Assembly: GCF_002355155.1 (NCBI RefSeq)
Contig: NZ_AP017369.1
Span: 1,488,001-1,552,000 of the forward strand
DNA length: 64,000 nt
Origin: Corynebacterium suranareeae
GTDB lineage: Bacteria; Actinomycetota; Actinomycetes; Mycobacteriales; Mycobacteriaceae
Direction: 5' to 3'
Shown in pieces: positions 10,780-20,975 of the stretch (the first letter of the stretch is position 1; the number at the start of each line of letters is the position of its first letter). The position numbers and the translations under genes were made by a program. The notes beneath the pieces were generated by a model. It was not told the origin of the DNA. It did no database searches and saw nothing but the letters and a program-made list of their open reading frames with translations.

Positions 10780-12525
10780 TTGGCACATCTAAAATCCCCG
10801 GCTCGTCGCATCATTGCAGCAACCACTTCTGCGGTGGTGGCGCTTGGTTTAGTGTCCTGCTCAACCAGCACTGACCAAGAAGGCGCCACGGGCGCTGCGG
10901 AGGTGACGGCGGATGGCGCGTCGACAAGCGAAGTTGTAGACAATTCGCCCTACCGCGAGGCGCGTGCGGAAAACGTCGCGCGCGTGGTGTCGGAGGATTT
11001 TCCGGATAGCCCGACGGTGATTAGTGATACCGGCTATTCCGGAGTGAAAACCAGTGAGTTATTTTTTGATGACTCCGATATTGTTGTCGTTTCTGGCGCT
11101 GGGATTGCTGAGGAATTACGCGCGGCATCCATCGGTGTGGTGGCGCACGCGCCAGTTTTGCATGCGCCAGGCGGCAACGATGCCGAGGTAACCGCAGAAA
11201 TTGAGCGGCTGGGGGCATCAACGGTGCTGCTCGTTGGTTCAGCGCTACCGGACCTGGCTGAAAATGACGTGATCACCAAAATCATCCACGATAACGGTAC
11301 CGAGGAAGGGCTTGCGCAGCTCACGGCATTGCAGTTTGAAACCAAAGAGGTTGAAACAGTTGCAGATGTTGTGCGTGAAACCTCAACATTGACCCCGGAT
11401 GAGCAAACCCTATTGGTGCCATCGTGGGGTGGAGTCAAAGCCTCATCGACGGATGAAAAGCTTGACGCGTTCCCATTGCAATCCAAGCGTGATGGGGAAA
11501 TGTCGCCTATTGTTTTAGCCAGCCCAGAAAGTGGCATTTCTGCTGTTGCTACTGCTCGCGCGTATGGTGCCGAAGTCCGATTCATGGATTATCCAGACCC
11601 ACGGTTCAACCAAGACCAGATGAAGATGGTTGCGGGACTTGCCGATAAACCCCTGTTGGCTTTAGGAGATCAATTCGGTACCGGGGAACAATTAGCTGCC
11701 AAAATTAAGCGTGGGGAAGAAGTCACCACAGAACTCCCCGGCGGTGGAGGGTTAGTATTCCCAGGCCGACGCATGGTTGCCTTATACGGCCACCCATCCG
11801 GCCCAGCTTTAGGTGCCATGGGTGAACAACCCGCAGCAGAAGCCGTTGTGCGGGCAACTGACCTGGCCAACCAATACCAACAATTTGAAGATCAGCCAGT
11901 TATTCCAGCCTTTGAGGTAATCGCGACGGTCGCTTCCGCATCCCCAGGAGATGACGGCAATTACTCCAATGAATTCCCAGTGGAAGACTTGGTCGAATAC
12001 GTTGATGCCATCACCGACGCAGGTGGCTACGCGGTTTTGGATCTCCAACCAGGTCGAGCGAGCTTCCTCGAACAAGCCAAACTGTATGAAGAACTGCTCA
12101 AACGCCCAAACGTTGGATTAGCATTGGACCCTGAGTGGAAAATCGGACCCGATGAGCTACCAATGACACGTGTTGGATCCTCCGATGCCTCGGAAATCAA
12201 TGAGGTCTCCCAATGGTTGGCCGACCTCGTAGCTGAGAACAAACTGCCACAAAAAGCGTTTGTTCTCCACCAATTCCAGATGCAAATGCTAGGCAACAGG
12301 GATCAAATAAACACCGATCACCTGGAATTGGCATTCGTTCTTCATGCAGACGGTCACGGCAGTCCAGGGGATAAGTACGCCACCTGGAATATGCTGCGCG
12401 AAGGTTTAAGTCCAGATTTCTTCATGGCGTGGAAAAATTTCTACGACGAAGACTTCCCAACTTTTACCCCACAGCAAACTTATGAAGAGGTTGATCCTCG
12501 TCCGTGGTTTGTGTCTTATCAGTAA
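10780..12525 (+). CDS. Large secreted lipoprotein, possible cell-wall-binding repeats
   Basis: 581 residues from TTG 10780, chosen because AGGAAAAGGAC stands 7 bases upstream. A signal peptide ends in the lipobox LVSC (Cys27), so the protein should be anchored to the outer face of the membrane. Residues about 50-350 have repeating blocks of 'A..VA...FPDSPTVISD' and 'STVLLVGSALPDLAEN' type, resembling the CWB2 cell-wall-binding fold. The C-terminal half (VLDLQPGRASFLEQAKLYEE, ALDPEWKIGPDE, HGSPGDKYATWN) looks like a TIM-barrel-like domain conserved in actinobacterial lipoproteins of unknown function. The 59-bp gap after the DUF262 gene suggests possible read-through. No function can be assigned with confidence. 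Confidence 0.7.
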   Translation: MAHLKSPARRIIAATTSAVVALGLVSCSTSTDQEGATGAAEVTADGASTSEVVDNSPYREARAENVARVVSEDFPDSPTVISDTGYSGVKTSELFFDDSDIVVVSGAGIAEELRAASIGVVAHAPVLHAPGGNDAEVTAEIERLGASTVLLVGSALPDLAENDVITKIIHDNGTEEGLAQLTALQFETKEVETVADVVRETSTLTPDEQTLLVPSWGGVKASSTDEKLDAFPLQSKRDGEMSPIVLASPESGISAVATARAYGAEVRFMDYPDPRFNQDQMKMVAGLADKPLLALGDQFGTGEQLAAKIKRGEEVTTELPGGGGLVFPGRRMVALYGHPSGPALGAMGEQPAAEAVVRATDLANQYQQFEDQPVIPAFEVIATVASASPGDDGNYSNEFPVEDLVEYVDAITDAGGYAVLDLQPGRASFLEQAKLYEELLKRPNVGLALDPEWKIGPDELPMTRVGSSDASEINEVSQWLADLVAENKLPQKAFVLHQFQMQMLGNRDQINTDHLELAFVLHADGHGSPGDKYATWNMLREGLSPDFFMAWKNFYDEDFPTFTPQQTYEEVDPRPWFVSYQ

Positions 12526-13097
12526 TGTTTGTGTGGGCTTATTGGTTTTTTTCAGTAGGTCCCGCGTGTACCTAGCGTGGAAGTAGCCAGCATTCACTGG
12601 GGCAGCGCAATGGATCAGGTCCACCACTTCAAATAATGCAAAAATTCGTTCGATTCTGAGGTCGGACCTCACGCTTGTGGTGAATTTTTGATCAGGATCC
12701 TTTCAGGAACAACAATGGCCCCAGTGGTCCCAAAATAAGGGCGCTCCAGAATCGCCCCTAAGCCCTTCAAAGTGCGCTATCCATACTTGGACCCATTTGA
12801 AGCAATCCGGCCCCTCAGATCGCCTTTAAATGCGTCGCCCCAAAACAGAAACCTCCCAATGCCCGCTGAATAAAATTCACGCAACCGTATGTGCTGTTTC
12901 AAGTGCGCCTTTTTGCATCGTGAGACACCTTTGGGGGTAAATCTCACACCATGAATCCTTGGGTTAGATGACTTATCCGGCAGTGGTGGGTTTAGAATGT
13001 TTTTAGTCGCACGCCAAAACCCGGCGTGGACACGTCTGCAGCCGACGCGGTCGTGCCTGTTGTAGGCGGACATTCCTAGTTTTTCCAGGAGTAACTT
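12526..13097. other. Long gene-free region upstream of serA
   Basis: 572 bp without a supportable gene. It contains a short perfect palindromic hairpin TGAGGTC/GACCTCA (around 12657-12671) and a Thr/Pro-codon-poor, hairpin-rich stretch; a TAGAAT at 12993-12998 is the best -10 candidate for serA, about 100 bases before its GTG. TTTCCAGGAG (13082-13091) is the serA ribosome-binding site. The long antisense frame across here and serA is a shadow. Confidence 0.5.
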
Positions 13098-14690
13098 GTG
13101 AGCCAGAATGGCCGTCCGGTAGTCCTCATCGCCGATAAGCTTGCGCAGTCCACTGTTGACGCGCTTGGAGATGCAGTAGAAGTCCGTTGGGTTGACGGAC
13201 CTAACCGCCCAGAACTGCTTGAAGCAGTCAAGGAAGCGGACGCACTGCTCGTGCGATCTGCTACCACCGTTGATGCAGAAGTTATCGCAGCTGCACCGAA
13301 TTTGAAGATCGTTGGTCGTGCTGGTGTAGGCCTGGATAACGTTGATATCCCTGCTGCCACTGAAGCTGGCGTCATGGTTGCCAACGCACCAACTTCTAAC
13401 ATTCACTCTGCTTGTGAGCACGCGATTTCTTTGTTGCTGTCTACTGCTCGTCAGATCCCTGCGGCAGATCAGACTTTGCGCGAGGGTGAATGGAAGCGTT
13501 CTTCTTTCAATGGTGTAGAAATCTTTGGAAAAACTGTCGGAATCGTCGGTTTTGGCCACATTGGTCAGCTGTTCGCTCAGCGTCTTGCTGCATTTGAAAC
13601 CACCATCGTTGCTTATGATCCTTACGCAAACCCAGCGCGTGCAGCTCAGCTAGGTGTTGAGTTGGTTGAGTTGGACGAGCTCATGGGTCGTTCTGATTTT
13701 GTCACCATTCACCTTCCTAAGACCAAGGAAACTGCTGGCATGTTTGATGCTGAGCTCCTTGCTAAGTCCAAGAAGGGTCAGATCATTATCAACGCTGCTC
13801 GTGGTGGCCTTGTTGATGAGCAGGCACTTGCAGATGCGATTGAGTCCGGACACATCCGTGGCGCTGGTTTCGATGTGTATGCAACTGAGCCTTGCACCGA
13901 TTCTCCTTTGTTCAAGCTGCCACAGGTTGTTGTGACTCCTCACTTGGGTGCTTCCACTGTTGAGGCTCAGGATCGCGCAGGTACTGACGTTGCTGATTCC
14001 GTATTAAAGGCCCTTGCAGGTGAGTTCGTGGCGGATGCCGTAAACGTTTCCGGTGGCCGCGTGGGCGAAGAGGTTGCAGTGTGGCTGGATCTGGCACGCA
14101 AGCTTGGACTTCTTGCTGGCAAGCTTGTCGACGCCGCCCCAGTCGCCATCGAGGTTGAGGCCCGCGGCGAGCTCTCCACCGAGCAGGTCGACGCACTTGG
14201 ACTGTCCGCTGTTCGTGGTCTGTTCTCCGGCATCATCGAAGAGTCCGTGACTTTCGTTAACGCACCTCGCATTGCTGAAGAGCGCGGTTTGGATGTCACT
14301 GTTAAGACCAACTCTGAGTCTGTAACCCACCGTTCTGTTCTGCAGGTCAAGGTCATCACCGGTGAGGGTGCAAGCGCTACCGTTGTTGGTGCTTTGACTG
14401 GTCTTGAGCGTGTAGAAAAGATCACCCGTATCAACGGCCGTGGTCTGGATCTGCGTGCGGAGGGCTTGAACCTCTTCCTTGAGTACACTGACGCTCCTGG
14501 CGCACTTGGTACCGTTGGCACCAAGTTGGGTGCTGCTGGCATCAACATCGAGGCTGCTGCGTTGACTCAGGCTGAAAAGGGCGATGGCGCTGTCTTGATC
14601 TTGCGTGTTGAGTCCGCTGTTCCAGAAGAGCTGGAAGCAGAAATCAACGCTGAGCTTGGCGCTAGCTCCTTCCAGGTTGATCTGGATTAA
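13098..14690 (+). CDS. serA: D-3-phosphoglycerate dehydrogenase (long, ACT-containing)
   Basis: Oxidises 3-phosphoglycerate to phosphohydroxypyruvate with NAD, committing carbon to serine, glycine and cysteine. 530 residues from GTG 13098 ([20 protein letters not shown]), with CCAGGAG 7 bases upstream. Domain order: substrate-binding half, Rossmann domain with [17 protein letters not shown] near 150-170, catalytic His in TPHLGAST near 280, then an intervening ASB-like domain (about 320-450) and a C-terminal ACT domain (about 455-530). The length and extra domains match the mycobacterial/corynebacterial type, feedback-inhibited by serine. A strong terminator follows. Confidence 0.97.
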   Translation: MSQNGRPVVLIADKLAQSTVDALGDAVEVRWVDGPNRPELLEAVKEADALLVRSATTVDAEVIAAAPNLKIVGRAGVGLDNVDIPAATEAGVMVANAPTSNIHSACEHAISLLLSTARQIPAADQTLREGEWKRSSFNGVEIFGKTVGIVGFGHIGQLFAQRLAAFETTIVAYDPYANPARAAQLGVELVELDELMGRSDFVTIHLPKTKETAGMFDAELLAKSKKGQIIINAARGGLVDEQALADAIESGHIRGAGFDVYATEPCTDSPLFKLPQVVVTPHLGASTVEAQDRAGTDVADSVLKALAGEFVADAVNVSGGRVGEEVAVWLDLARKLGLLAGKLVDAAPVAIEVEARGELSTEQVDALGLSAVRGLFSGIIEESVTFVNAPRIAEERGLDVTVKTNSESVTHRSVLQVKVITGEGASATVVGALTGLERVEKITRINGRGLDLRAEGLNLFLEYTDAPGALGTVGTKLGAAGINIEAAALTQAEKGDGAVLILRVESAVPEELEAEINAELGASSFQVDLD

Positions 14691-14704
14691 TTAGTTCCAT
14701 ACTT

Positions 14705-14762
14705 AAAAACCGCCTTTTTGCTTCTGTGATGATCAGAGCAGGGAGGCGGTTTTACTCTTTTT
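14705..14762 (+). terminator. Terminator after serA
   Basis: AAAACCGCCT pairs with AGGCGGTTTT around a second inner hairpin (CTTCTGTGATGATCAGAGCAG), followed by a T-rich stretch. Confidence 0.88.
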
Positions 14763-14824
14763 GGGGCGCGCGCCAGGTAGATTTAATTAAGAAGATTTCG
14801 CCTAAGAAAGGTTTTTAAATTACC

Positions 14825-15694
14825 ATGCTGCCTGCAACGCTGACCACTGTTTTAACTTCTGCTGGGCTTGAGCCTCAAGTTGGCTTTGATGCCGTTGTGG
14901 TTGAGTCAGCTCATTTCACGTTGACTTTTACTTGGGATGAGTGGTTGCGTGCGACAGCAACATGGGTGGGTGAATTAAGCGCTGCAGATTATGTGCGTTC
15001 GATTGTGGCGATAAATTCCGCTCACCAAGCGCGCCTGACTCCGAAAATGGTGTTGGATGCACCGGTGGGGCTTTCAAAGGTGCTCAAGGCGGATGAGGGC
15101 GCGTTGGAGGCGTCTGCAATAAATTCTCTACCCATTGGAGAAGAGCTCAGCGAGTCCCAACTTTCCGGTTTCGTGGCCGCAGCATTTGATGGCGCGATTG
15201 ATCTCACCCGCGAATTCCACGCGCTTTACCCCGAGCGCTCCCCGCGCGAACGCGGCGCAATGCTCAACATTAAGCTTGTCGACGCCACCCCGCAGTCACA
15301 AGTCACCCTAGTCCGGGTGGCTAACTGGTTTATGGACCAGGGCGTGGAAGAAGTGCCTTATGATGCAGCGTCTTCAAGGATCAGCTTTGAACTGGGGGAT
15401 ATTCCCGTTGATGTGGTGCTCGACGATCCTGAGCTTTTGAAGATCCAGGCCGTAGTACAAGCCGATCGCGCGGTTGAAGCAACGGAAGTTTTACATTTGT
15501 GTAATCGAGCCAATCTCGATTCTGATCATTCGACGATTTTCATGCAGGCAGACGGCGATGATGTGAACTTTGTAGCCACCGTCGCTGTTCCTATTCGTGC
15601 TGGTCTAGATGATATTCAGTTGAGTCAAGCACTCCATGATGGGGTAGTGGGGGTTGTTGGTCAAATACAAGCCGTGGTCAATCAGCTACACTAG
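14825..15694 (+). CDS. YbjN-like (type III chaperone-fold) protein
   Basis: 289 residues from ATG 14825, preceded by AAGAAAGG. Two halves each look like a YbjN fold: residues about 1-140 and about 150-289 ([20 protein letters not shown], then [20 protein letters not shown] and [24 protein letters not shown]). No signal peptide or membrane segment. YbjN-domain proteins are common in actinobacteria and lack a firm biochemical role; chaperone-like binding is proposed for the fold. It sits between serA and leuB and ends 34 bases before leuB, so leuB may be partly co-transcribed with it. Confidence 0.65.
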   Translation: MLPATLTTVLTSAGLEPQVGFDAVVVESAHFTLTFTWDEWLRATATWVGELSAADYVRSIVAINSAHQARLTPKMVLDAPVGLSKVLKADEGALEASAINSLPIGEELSESQLSGFVAAAFDGAIDLTREFHALYPERSPRERGAMLNIKLVDATPQSQVTLVRVANWFMDQGVEEVPYDAASSRISFELGDIPVDVVLDDPELLKIQAVVQADRAVEATEVLHLCNRANLDSDHSTIFMQADGDDVNFVATVAVPIRAGLDDIQLSQALHDGVVGVVGQIQAVVNQLH

Positions 15695-15728
15695 TAAAGT
15701 CCATATAGTGAGAAGGGAATCCCACAAC

Positions 15729-16751
15729 ATGAAACTTGCTGTTATTGGTGGAGACGGTATCGGCCCAGAGGTTACTGCAGAAGCCCTCAAAGTTTTGCAG
15801 GCCGTCCGCGACGACATTGAGACCACTGATTATGATCTGGGCGCACGCCGTTACCTTAAAAATGGTGAGCTGCTCACTGATGAGGATCTAGCTTCCCTGC
15901 GTGATCATGACGCCATTTTGCTAGGAGCCATCGGTGCGCCAGGTTCCGTTCCTCCAGGAGTTCTTGAGCGCGGCCTGCTGCTGAAGATGCGCTTTGCTTT
16001 GGATCACCACGTCAACCTGCGTCCATCCAAGCTGTATGACGGTGTCGAGTCTCCACTGCGTAACCCAGGCAAGATCGATTTCGTTGTGGTCCGTGAAGGC
16101 ACCGAAGGTGCATACACCGGAAACGGCGGAGCAATCCGTGTGGGAACCCCTCATGAAATCGCCAATGAAACCTCTGTTAACACCCGTTACGGCGCAGAGC
16201 GTGTCATTCGCTACGCATTTGATCTCGCACAGAGCCGCCGCAAGAAGCTCACCCTGGTGCACAAAACCAACGTTTTGGTACACGGTGGTGGACTGTGGCA
16301 GCGCACCGTTGATGAGGTAGCCAAGGAATACCCAGAGGTGAGCGTTGATTACAACCACATCGACGCAGCAACCATCTACCTGGTAACCGATCCTTCGCGT
16401 TTCGATGTCATCGTCACCGACAACCTCTTCGGCGATATCCTCACCGATGAAGCTGGCGCTATTTCTGGTGGAATTGGTCTGGCAGCCTCCGGCAACATCG
16501 ACGCCACCGGCACCAACCCTTCCATGTTTGAGCCTGTGCATGGTTCCGCTCCAGATATTGCAGGCCAAGGCATCGCGGATCCAACTGCCGCTATTTTGTC
16601 TGCTGCTATGTTGCTGCGCCACCTTGGTGATGAAGACAACGCAGTGCGCATTGAAAAGGCGATTGCTGCAGATGTCGCTGATCGCGATAACTCTCAGCCA
16701 ATTTCCACCACCGAGGTGGGAGACCGCATTGTAAAGGCTCTTCAGGCCTAA
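15729..16751 (+). CDS. leuB: 3-isopropylmalate dehydrogenase
   Basis: NAD-dependent oxidative decarboxylation of 3-isopropylmalate to 2-ketoisocaproate in leucine synthesis. The ATG at 15729 ([20 protein letters not shown]) gives 340 residues, the family length; AGAAGGGA lies 11 bases upstream. Visible motifs: GDGIGPEV at the start, substrate-binding Arg in [16 protein letters not shown], the catalytic [13 protein letters not shown] segment, and the metal/NAD region [26 protein letters not shown] with the downstream [17 protein letters not shown]. In C. glutamicum leuB is a reported LtbR target; ltbR lies at 33.7 kb here. Confidence 0.97.
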   Translation: MKLAVIGGDGIGPEVTAEALKVLQAVRDDIETTDYDLGARRYLKNGELLTDEDLASLRDHDAILLGAIGAPGSVPPGVLERGLLLKMRFALDHHVNLRPSKLYDGVESPLRNPGKIDFVVVREGTEGAYTGNGGAIRVGTPHEIANETSVNTRYGAERVIRYAFDLAQSRRKKLTLVHKTNVLVHGGGLWQRTVDEVAKEYPEVSVDYNHIDAATIYLVTDPSRFDVIVTDNLFGDILTDEAGAISGGIGLAASGNIDATGTNPSMFEPVHGSAPDIAGQGIADPTAAILSAAMLLRHLGDEDNAVRIEKAIAADVADRDNSQPISTTEVGDRIVKALQA

Positions 16752-16761
16752 ACCTTTTCAG

Positions 16762-16811
16762 AAAAACCAGACAGGCGATTCGAATTTTTCTTATCCGCCG
16801 TCTGGTTTTTG
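16762..16811 (+). terminator. Terminator after leuB
   Basis: AAAACCAGACAGGCG pairs with CGCCGTCTGGTTTTT; the T-run ends at about 16810. Confidence 0.88.
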
Positions 16812-17155
16812 CGTTTTACCCGGCTTGGGTCAATTATGTGCCTTTAGGAGGTTGCGTCCCTGGACCCGGCATGGACCAGACCAGGAGACCCAGAAAACAC
16901 GTTTTCGACGTTTGTGGGTCTCTGTGTTTGGTATATCGCGCTGAATACCAAACTGGGAGACCCAGCATTTAAGTTTTTGAAGATTCTGGGTCTCCTGGTT
17001 TGGTCGCTCTCAAATTTAGGCCGTTACCTTGAAAAGTCATACCTCCCCAGAAGCGCTTTTAACGGGTTTTCGGAGCTTCATGCACACCATAGCTCATCTA
17101 AGGAAACCCGAGGCCTTGAACAAGCGATAAACGGCTATCGCGTATTTTCATGGCA
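16803..17155. repeat. Interspersed repeat family A, copy 1
   Basis: About 350 bp, closely similar over its whole length to 61568-61932. The core has two tandem hairpins built from GGAGACCCAG and its complement CTGGGTCTCC, each bounded by ACCAAAC / GTTTGGT arms. The right part carries a short conserved head (CTCCCCAGAAGC...GTTTTCGGAGC..., ending in AAGCGATAAACG). It lies between leuB and a convergent gene. No conserved reading frame is shared between the two copies, so it is probably a non-coding element. Confidence 0.85.
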
Positions 17156-17225
17156 AGCTAGTGCCTATCTAGAAAAGTGGGTGCTTGATCATGCACGCGG
17201 GGAGTTAATAAACACTCGTATCTTG

Positions 17226-18242
17226 TCAGCTGTGGTATGGGTTGAACTCGTTGGTATAAAAATTGTCAAGATTGATATCAATGGGTCCGATTTGTGATTC
17301 CACCCAGTCGGACCAAATACTGAAATCACGATCGTTGATCAATCCGCCACGGGTGGATACCCCAAGGCTTCGCCAATGCTGAAATGCCGAGATACGGGAA
17401 TCTTGGTTGGTGCGTTCCAGATAGTCGAAGTAAACTGCACGGACTTCTTCGCTGGTGTGTGTTTGCTCAAATTCGATTGCTCGAGAGACACCATCTACGA
17501 GGTGGGAAATTGTTTCTGGATCTTTTTCAATCAAATCATGTGATACCACTAGGCTGTCGGTGTTTCGTGATCCTAAGAGGTTGACATCCTCCGTTAAGAC
17601 AGCGAAATTGCCTGTGGCTAGTGCACGTTCTTTAGTGTTATCGCTAACCCAGATCGCATCGACCTGGCCCTGGAGAAGTCGGTCAACCATTACTTCTTCC
17701 GCGATAGGCTGCAGGGTAATGCTGGAGATTTCCGAAGGCGTCAAACCTGACTGCTGAAAATGAAGAGCCATCATGGCTGAGCCCAATGAGCCGATAATAT
17801 TCATGCCGATTGTTTTTCCCACCAAATCGGCGATCTCTGCTATCTCACTGCCATTTTGGACCAATAGCGCGGAGGTGGCATCCTTTGACATGCCGGAACA
17901 TGCCGCGATCGCTTTGATGGGTGTCCCAGTTGCGACTTGAGCCATGATTAAGCCGTTGAATGCAATGGTAGAGAAGTCGATTTCATCGGATTTCAACGAT
18001 TGAATAGCCTCAGTGCCGCCTTGAACAGTCCCGACTACCTGGAGCTCAATATTTTCTAGATAACCTAGCGCAGCTGCCAGCTCAACTACGCTTAGGTTTA
18101 TGTCCGATGTTCGATAACGCAACACCGCTGTGCTGTGCGTGAAAGACTTTGGAGGACTTGGTACACACGAAGTTAAAAGCACCACGCCTAAAAGCGCCGA
18201 AACAATGCGGACAAAGGTGGAATGACATAAACGTGGTTCCAT
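17226..18242 (-). CDS. Orphan ABC substrate-binding lipoprotein (SsuA/NMT1-like)
   Basis: 338 residues. A signal peptide ends in the lipobox LLTSC (Cys26). The mature protein has the periplasmic type II binding fold of aliphatic sulfonate / nitrate / thiamine-precursor receptors: LGYLENIELQVVGTVQGGTEAIQSLKSDEIDF, a central VGKTIGMNIIGSLGSAMMALH ligand segment and VMVDRLLQGQVDAIWVSDN. It therefore probably captures a small anionic ligand outside the membrane. No permease or ATPase gene is adjacent, so it must work with a transporter encoded elsewhere or act as a sensor. A ligand cannot be chosen from sequence alone. Confidence 0.8.
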   Translation of the reverse strand: MEPRLCHSTFVRIVSALLGVVLLTSCVPSPPKSFTHSTAVLRYRTSDINLSVVELAAALGYLENIELQVVGTVQGGTEAIQSLKSDEIDFSTIAFNGLIMAQVATGTPIKAIAACSGMSKDATSALLVQNGSEIAEIADLVGKTIGMNIIGSLGSAMMALHFQQSGLTPSEISSITLQPIAEEVMVDRLLQGQVDAIWVSDNTKERALATGNFAVLTEDVNLLGSRNTDSLVVSHDLIEKDPETISHLVDGVSRAIEFEQTHTSEEVRAVYFDYLERTNQDSRISAFQHWRSLGVSTRGGLINDRDFSIWSDWVESQIGPIDINLDNFYTNEFNPYHS

Positions 18243-18417
18243 GAATAATGCAACTTTCGTCCCAGGAGTCCCAGGCTTACTGGGTGAGAAAAGAATTTAA
18301 TAACCTTGACCCAAGGTTTCTCATCAAAAACACTTTACATTTTCCTGTGGGCTTTGACAGTAGAAATATCTGTGCAGTTTTCGGATAAAAAACTATTTTT
18401 TCTTTTATGGTTGAGTC

Positions 18418-20274
18418 ATGTCGGTTGAACTCGAAGAAATCCGTGATTTCTTAGCCGGATTTGAGCCCTTCGCCCAGTTACCCGCTGAAGAATTAGATCA
18501 GTTGCCGGGGAAGATGAGCATGCGTTATTTCCGCAGGGGTGAAGAAATCATTGCTTACGGTGCACCCAATCATTACATGGGGGTGATTAGATCAGGCGCC
18601 GTCGATGTTCTTGATGCTGATGGAACCCTGCTTGATCGTCGTGATGCGGGACGATCTTTTGGATATTCCACGCTGGGACCAGAGCGAAATTCACGGTATC
18701 GCATGGTTGCTGTGGAAGATTCACTAGTGTTGCGTCTTGCTCGGGATGATTTTGATGAACTGGCAAAGCGAAACCCAGAGTTGAGCCGCTACTATTCCAG
18801 CTGGTCAAAGCGTATTCGCGCGGCAGCTGATCAGCTTCGCCAAGAGTCCAGCACCAAGGTGTTGCGTACTAAGTTGGGTGATTTTAAGATCGCTAATCCG
18901 ATTTCATGCAGCCCTGATACCACCATTCAGGATGCTGCGATCAAAATGGATGAACATGGTGTGTCGTCGCTTTTGGTTCAAACGGATGGCAAGCTCAAAG
19001 GCATTGTGACTGATCGGGATATGCGCAGCCGAGTGGTGGCGCAGAATCTAGATATTGATTTGCCAGTGTCCGAAGTAATGACCACTGACCCGCGGTGCGC
19101 AACGTCAAAGGCCTTAGCGTTTGAGGCCATGTTGTTGATGTCGGAGCTGCGCATTCACCATTTGCCCATTGTGGATAATGGACAAATCTCCGGCATTGTT
19201 ACCGCTGCCGATATCATGCGCTTGTTGCGCCACGATCCGATTTATTTAACGGCGGATTTATCGCGCAAAAATACTGTGGAGGAGTTGGCTAATACTTTCC
19301 AGTCTGCAGCTGAGGTGGCCTCAAGGTTTATTGATCGGGGTGCCTCTGCGGATGAAGTTAGTAGCCTGCTGACAGTTGCGGCGGATTCACTTGCCCGCCG
19401 GCTGCTGGTGTTGGCCGAGCGGAAATTTGGTGAACCACCAGTGCCGTATTGCTTTGTGGTGGTGGGATCCCAGGCTAGGAAAGAAATGGGATTGGCCTCA
19501 GATCAAGACAACGCCCTTGTCTTGGATAATTCTTTTGATCAACACAAGCATGGACAATATTTTGCGGACTTGAGCGAATTTGTGTGCCAAGGTCTTGATC
19601 AAGCAGGTCAAGTGCTGTGCCCAGGCGATATGATGGCTTCTAATCCCGAGTGGCGTAAAACTGCTGATCAGTGGATTTCTACCTTCTATTCGTGGATTAC
19701 GGCACCTGAGCCAGAAGCCTTATTGCATGCTCAAACCTTCTTTGATTTTCGAGGCATCTACGGAGATATTGACATGGCCAAAGAGGTGCACAAGAGTGCG
19801 GTAAATATGGCTAGGGGAGCACGTCGTCTTCATGCTCACTTGGCTAGCCTTGCGGCCCGGCGCGATCCGCCTTTGGGCTTTTTCCGCGGGCTAGTGGTGG
19901 AACGTTCTGGTGAGTATGGCGCCACGTTGGATGTGAAAAAGGGCGGAACTGCTGGCATTGTTCAGATGGCGAGGCTTTACGCGCTGGCCACGGGTAGTAA
20001 GGCCATTGGTACTAGGGAGCGTTTGAATGCTGCGGCTGGACATGGGCATGTCTCGCGGAAGGGTGCGCAGGATTTGTTAGATGCTTTTGATTTCTTATCG
20101 GCGATGGCGTTCCAGCATCAGGCTCGGTTGATCAAGGTGGGGGAAAAACCCAATTATCATATTGATCCGAAGACCTTGGGGAAGATGGATCGGGAACATT
20201 TGCGTGATGCGTTTTCCATTATTAAAGATATGCAGTCGGCGTTAGCTACTAAGTATCCGGTGAGGAATATCTAG
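18418..20274 (+). CDS. cNMP-binding / CBS-pair / DUF294 nucleotidyltransferase-like regulator
   Basis: 618 residues from ATG 18418. Order: cyclic-nucleotide-binding-like domain (about 10-135; REDFGYSTLGPERNSRYRMVAVEDS-type jelly roll), a pair of CBS domains (about 160-280; SSLLVQTDGKLKGIVTDRDMRSR and HHLPIVDNGQISGIVTAADIMR), then the DUF294/GlnD-like nucleotidyltransferase block GSQARKEMGLASDQDNALVL near 355 and its helical substrate-binding domain. In other bacteria this set occurs with a DnaQ-like exonuclease, exactly as here, where the next gene overlaps by one base. A signalling or nucleotide-metabolism role is likely but undefined. Confidence 0.85.
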   Translation: MSVELEEIRDFLAGFEPFAQLPAEELDQLPGKMSMRYFRRGEEIIAYGAPNHYMGVIRSGAVDVLDADGTLLDRRDAGRSFGYSTLGPERNSRYRMVAVEDSLVLRLARDDFDELAKRNPELSRYYSSWSKRIRAAADQLRQESSTKVLRTKLGDFKIANPISCSPDTTIQDAAIKMDEHGVSSLLVQTDGKLKGIVTDRDMRSRVVAQNLDIDLPVSEVMTTDPRCATSKALAFEAMLLMSELRIHHLPIVDNGQISGIVTAADIMRLLRHDPIYLTADLSRKNTVEELANTFQSAAEVASRFIDRGASADEVSSLLTVAADSLARRLLVLAERKFGEPPVPYCFVVVGSQARKEMGLASDQDNALVLDNSFDQHKHGQYFADLSEFVCQGLDQAGQVLCPGDMMASNPEWRKTADQWISTFYSWITAPEPEALLHAQTFFDFRGIYGDIDMAKEVHKSAVNMARGARRLHAHLASLAARRDPPLGFFRGLVVERSGEYGATLDVKKGGTAGIVQMARLYALATGSKAIGTRERLNAAAGHGHVSRKGAQDLLDAFDFLSAMAFQHQARLIKVGEKPNYHIDPKTLGKMDREHLRDAFSIIKDMQSALATKYPVRNI

Positions 20275-20930
20275 TGTGGGGGCGTCGAAAAGCGAAAATT
20301 AGGCGCGCAACTGGCGCGTTGGCGGAGTTTTATAAGGTGCCGCGGCCGGGGGCGTCGACAAGCTTAAAAGAGCTGAAACTGTTGGCTGTGGATGTGGAAA
20401 CGACTGGCCTGAAGCCGCGCGAGCATCAAATTGTGTCGATCGGGTGGGTGCCGATTAATGGCAATGTGATTGATTTAAGTGGCGCGGGGTACGTGGTGAT
20501 TCGTGGCAGTGAAGGGTTTTCGGTGGGCTCGTCGGCGGTGATTCACCAGCTCACCGATGATGAGATCGCGGCCGGCATCGACATGGAGGACGCGCTAACC
20601 CAGCTGCTCAAAGCCCTTGAAGGGCGCGCCATGCTGGCGCATTTTTCACCCATCGAGCGCGATTTTATTTCGGCCGCATGCCTCAAGCATTTTGGAACGC
20701 TTCTCGACGTGCCCCTCGTGGACACCTTCGCCATGGAACGCCGCCACATGGAAAGGATGTCCACCTACCCGCGCGGGGAAGATTTACGTCTAGCGCGCGT
20801 GCGACAACGCTATGGGCTACCCAATTACTCCAACCACCAAGCATTAACCGATGCGCTGGCGTGCGCCGAGGTGTACTTGGTGCAAATCGCCAACCTTCGG
20901 GCGCAAACGCTAAAAGACATTTGGGAATAG
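20274..20930 (+). CDS. DnaQ-like 3'-5' exonuclease
   Basis: 218 residues from GTG 20274, whose first base is the last base of the preceding TAG. DEDD exonuclease motifs: AVDVETTGL (ExoI Asp-x-Glu, about residue 33), AHFSPIERDFI (ExoII region, about 125) and NHQALTDALA (ExoIII His-x4-Asp, about 193). The DEDDh order suggests an active 3'-5' exonuclease of the DNA polymerase III epsilon type, but free-standing. Tight coupling to the CBS/cNMP protein suggests one functional unit; substrate unknown. A GCGTCGANAAGC motif copy lies at 20282 and another at 20352, in two different reading frames of this gene. Confidence 0.88.
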   Translation: MWGRRKAKIRRATGALAEFYKVPRPGASTSLKELKLLAVDVETTGLKPREHQIVSIGWVPINGNVIDLSGAGYVVIRGSEGFSVGSSAVIHQLTDDEIAAGIDMEDALTQLLKALEGRAMLAHFSPIERDFISAACLKHFGTLLDVPLVDTFAMERRHMERMSTYPRGEDLRLARVRQRYGLPNYSNHQALTDALACAEVYLVQIANLRAQTLKDIWE

Positions 20931-20975
20931 GGGTCACCGTGCACACGTATGTACCGAGCGCGTAACATGTCGGTC

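Noticed and set aside
12777..13559. 260-codon minus-strand frame over the serA leader and start
   Set aside because: More than half overlaps serA, low-complexity Arg/Ser/Cys content, no ribosome-binding site.
15921..16622. 233-codon antisense frame opposite leuB
   Set aside because: Shadow of leuB; no recognisable motif.
16914..17297. 127-codon + frame in repeat family A
   Set aside because: Not kept in the second copy of the repeat; it overlaps hairpins and the end of the convergent SBP gene.
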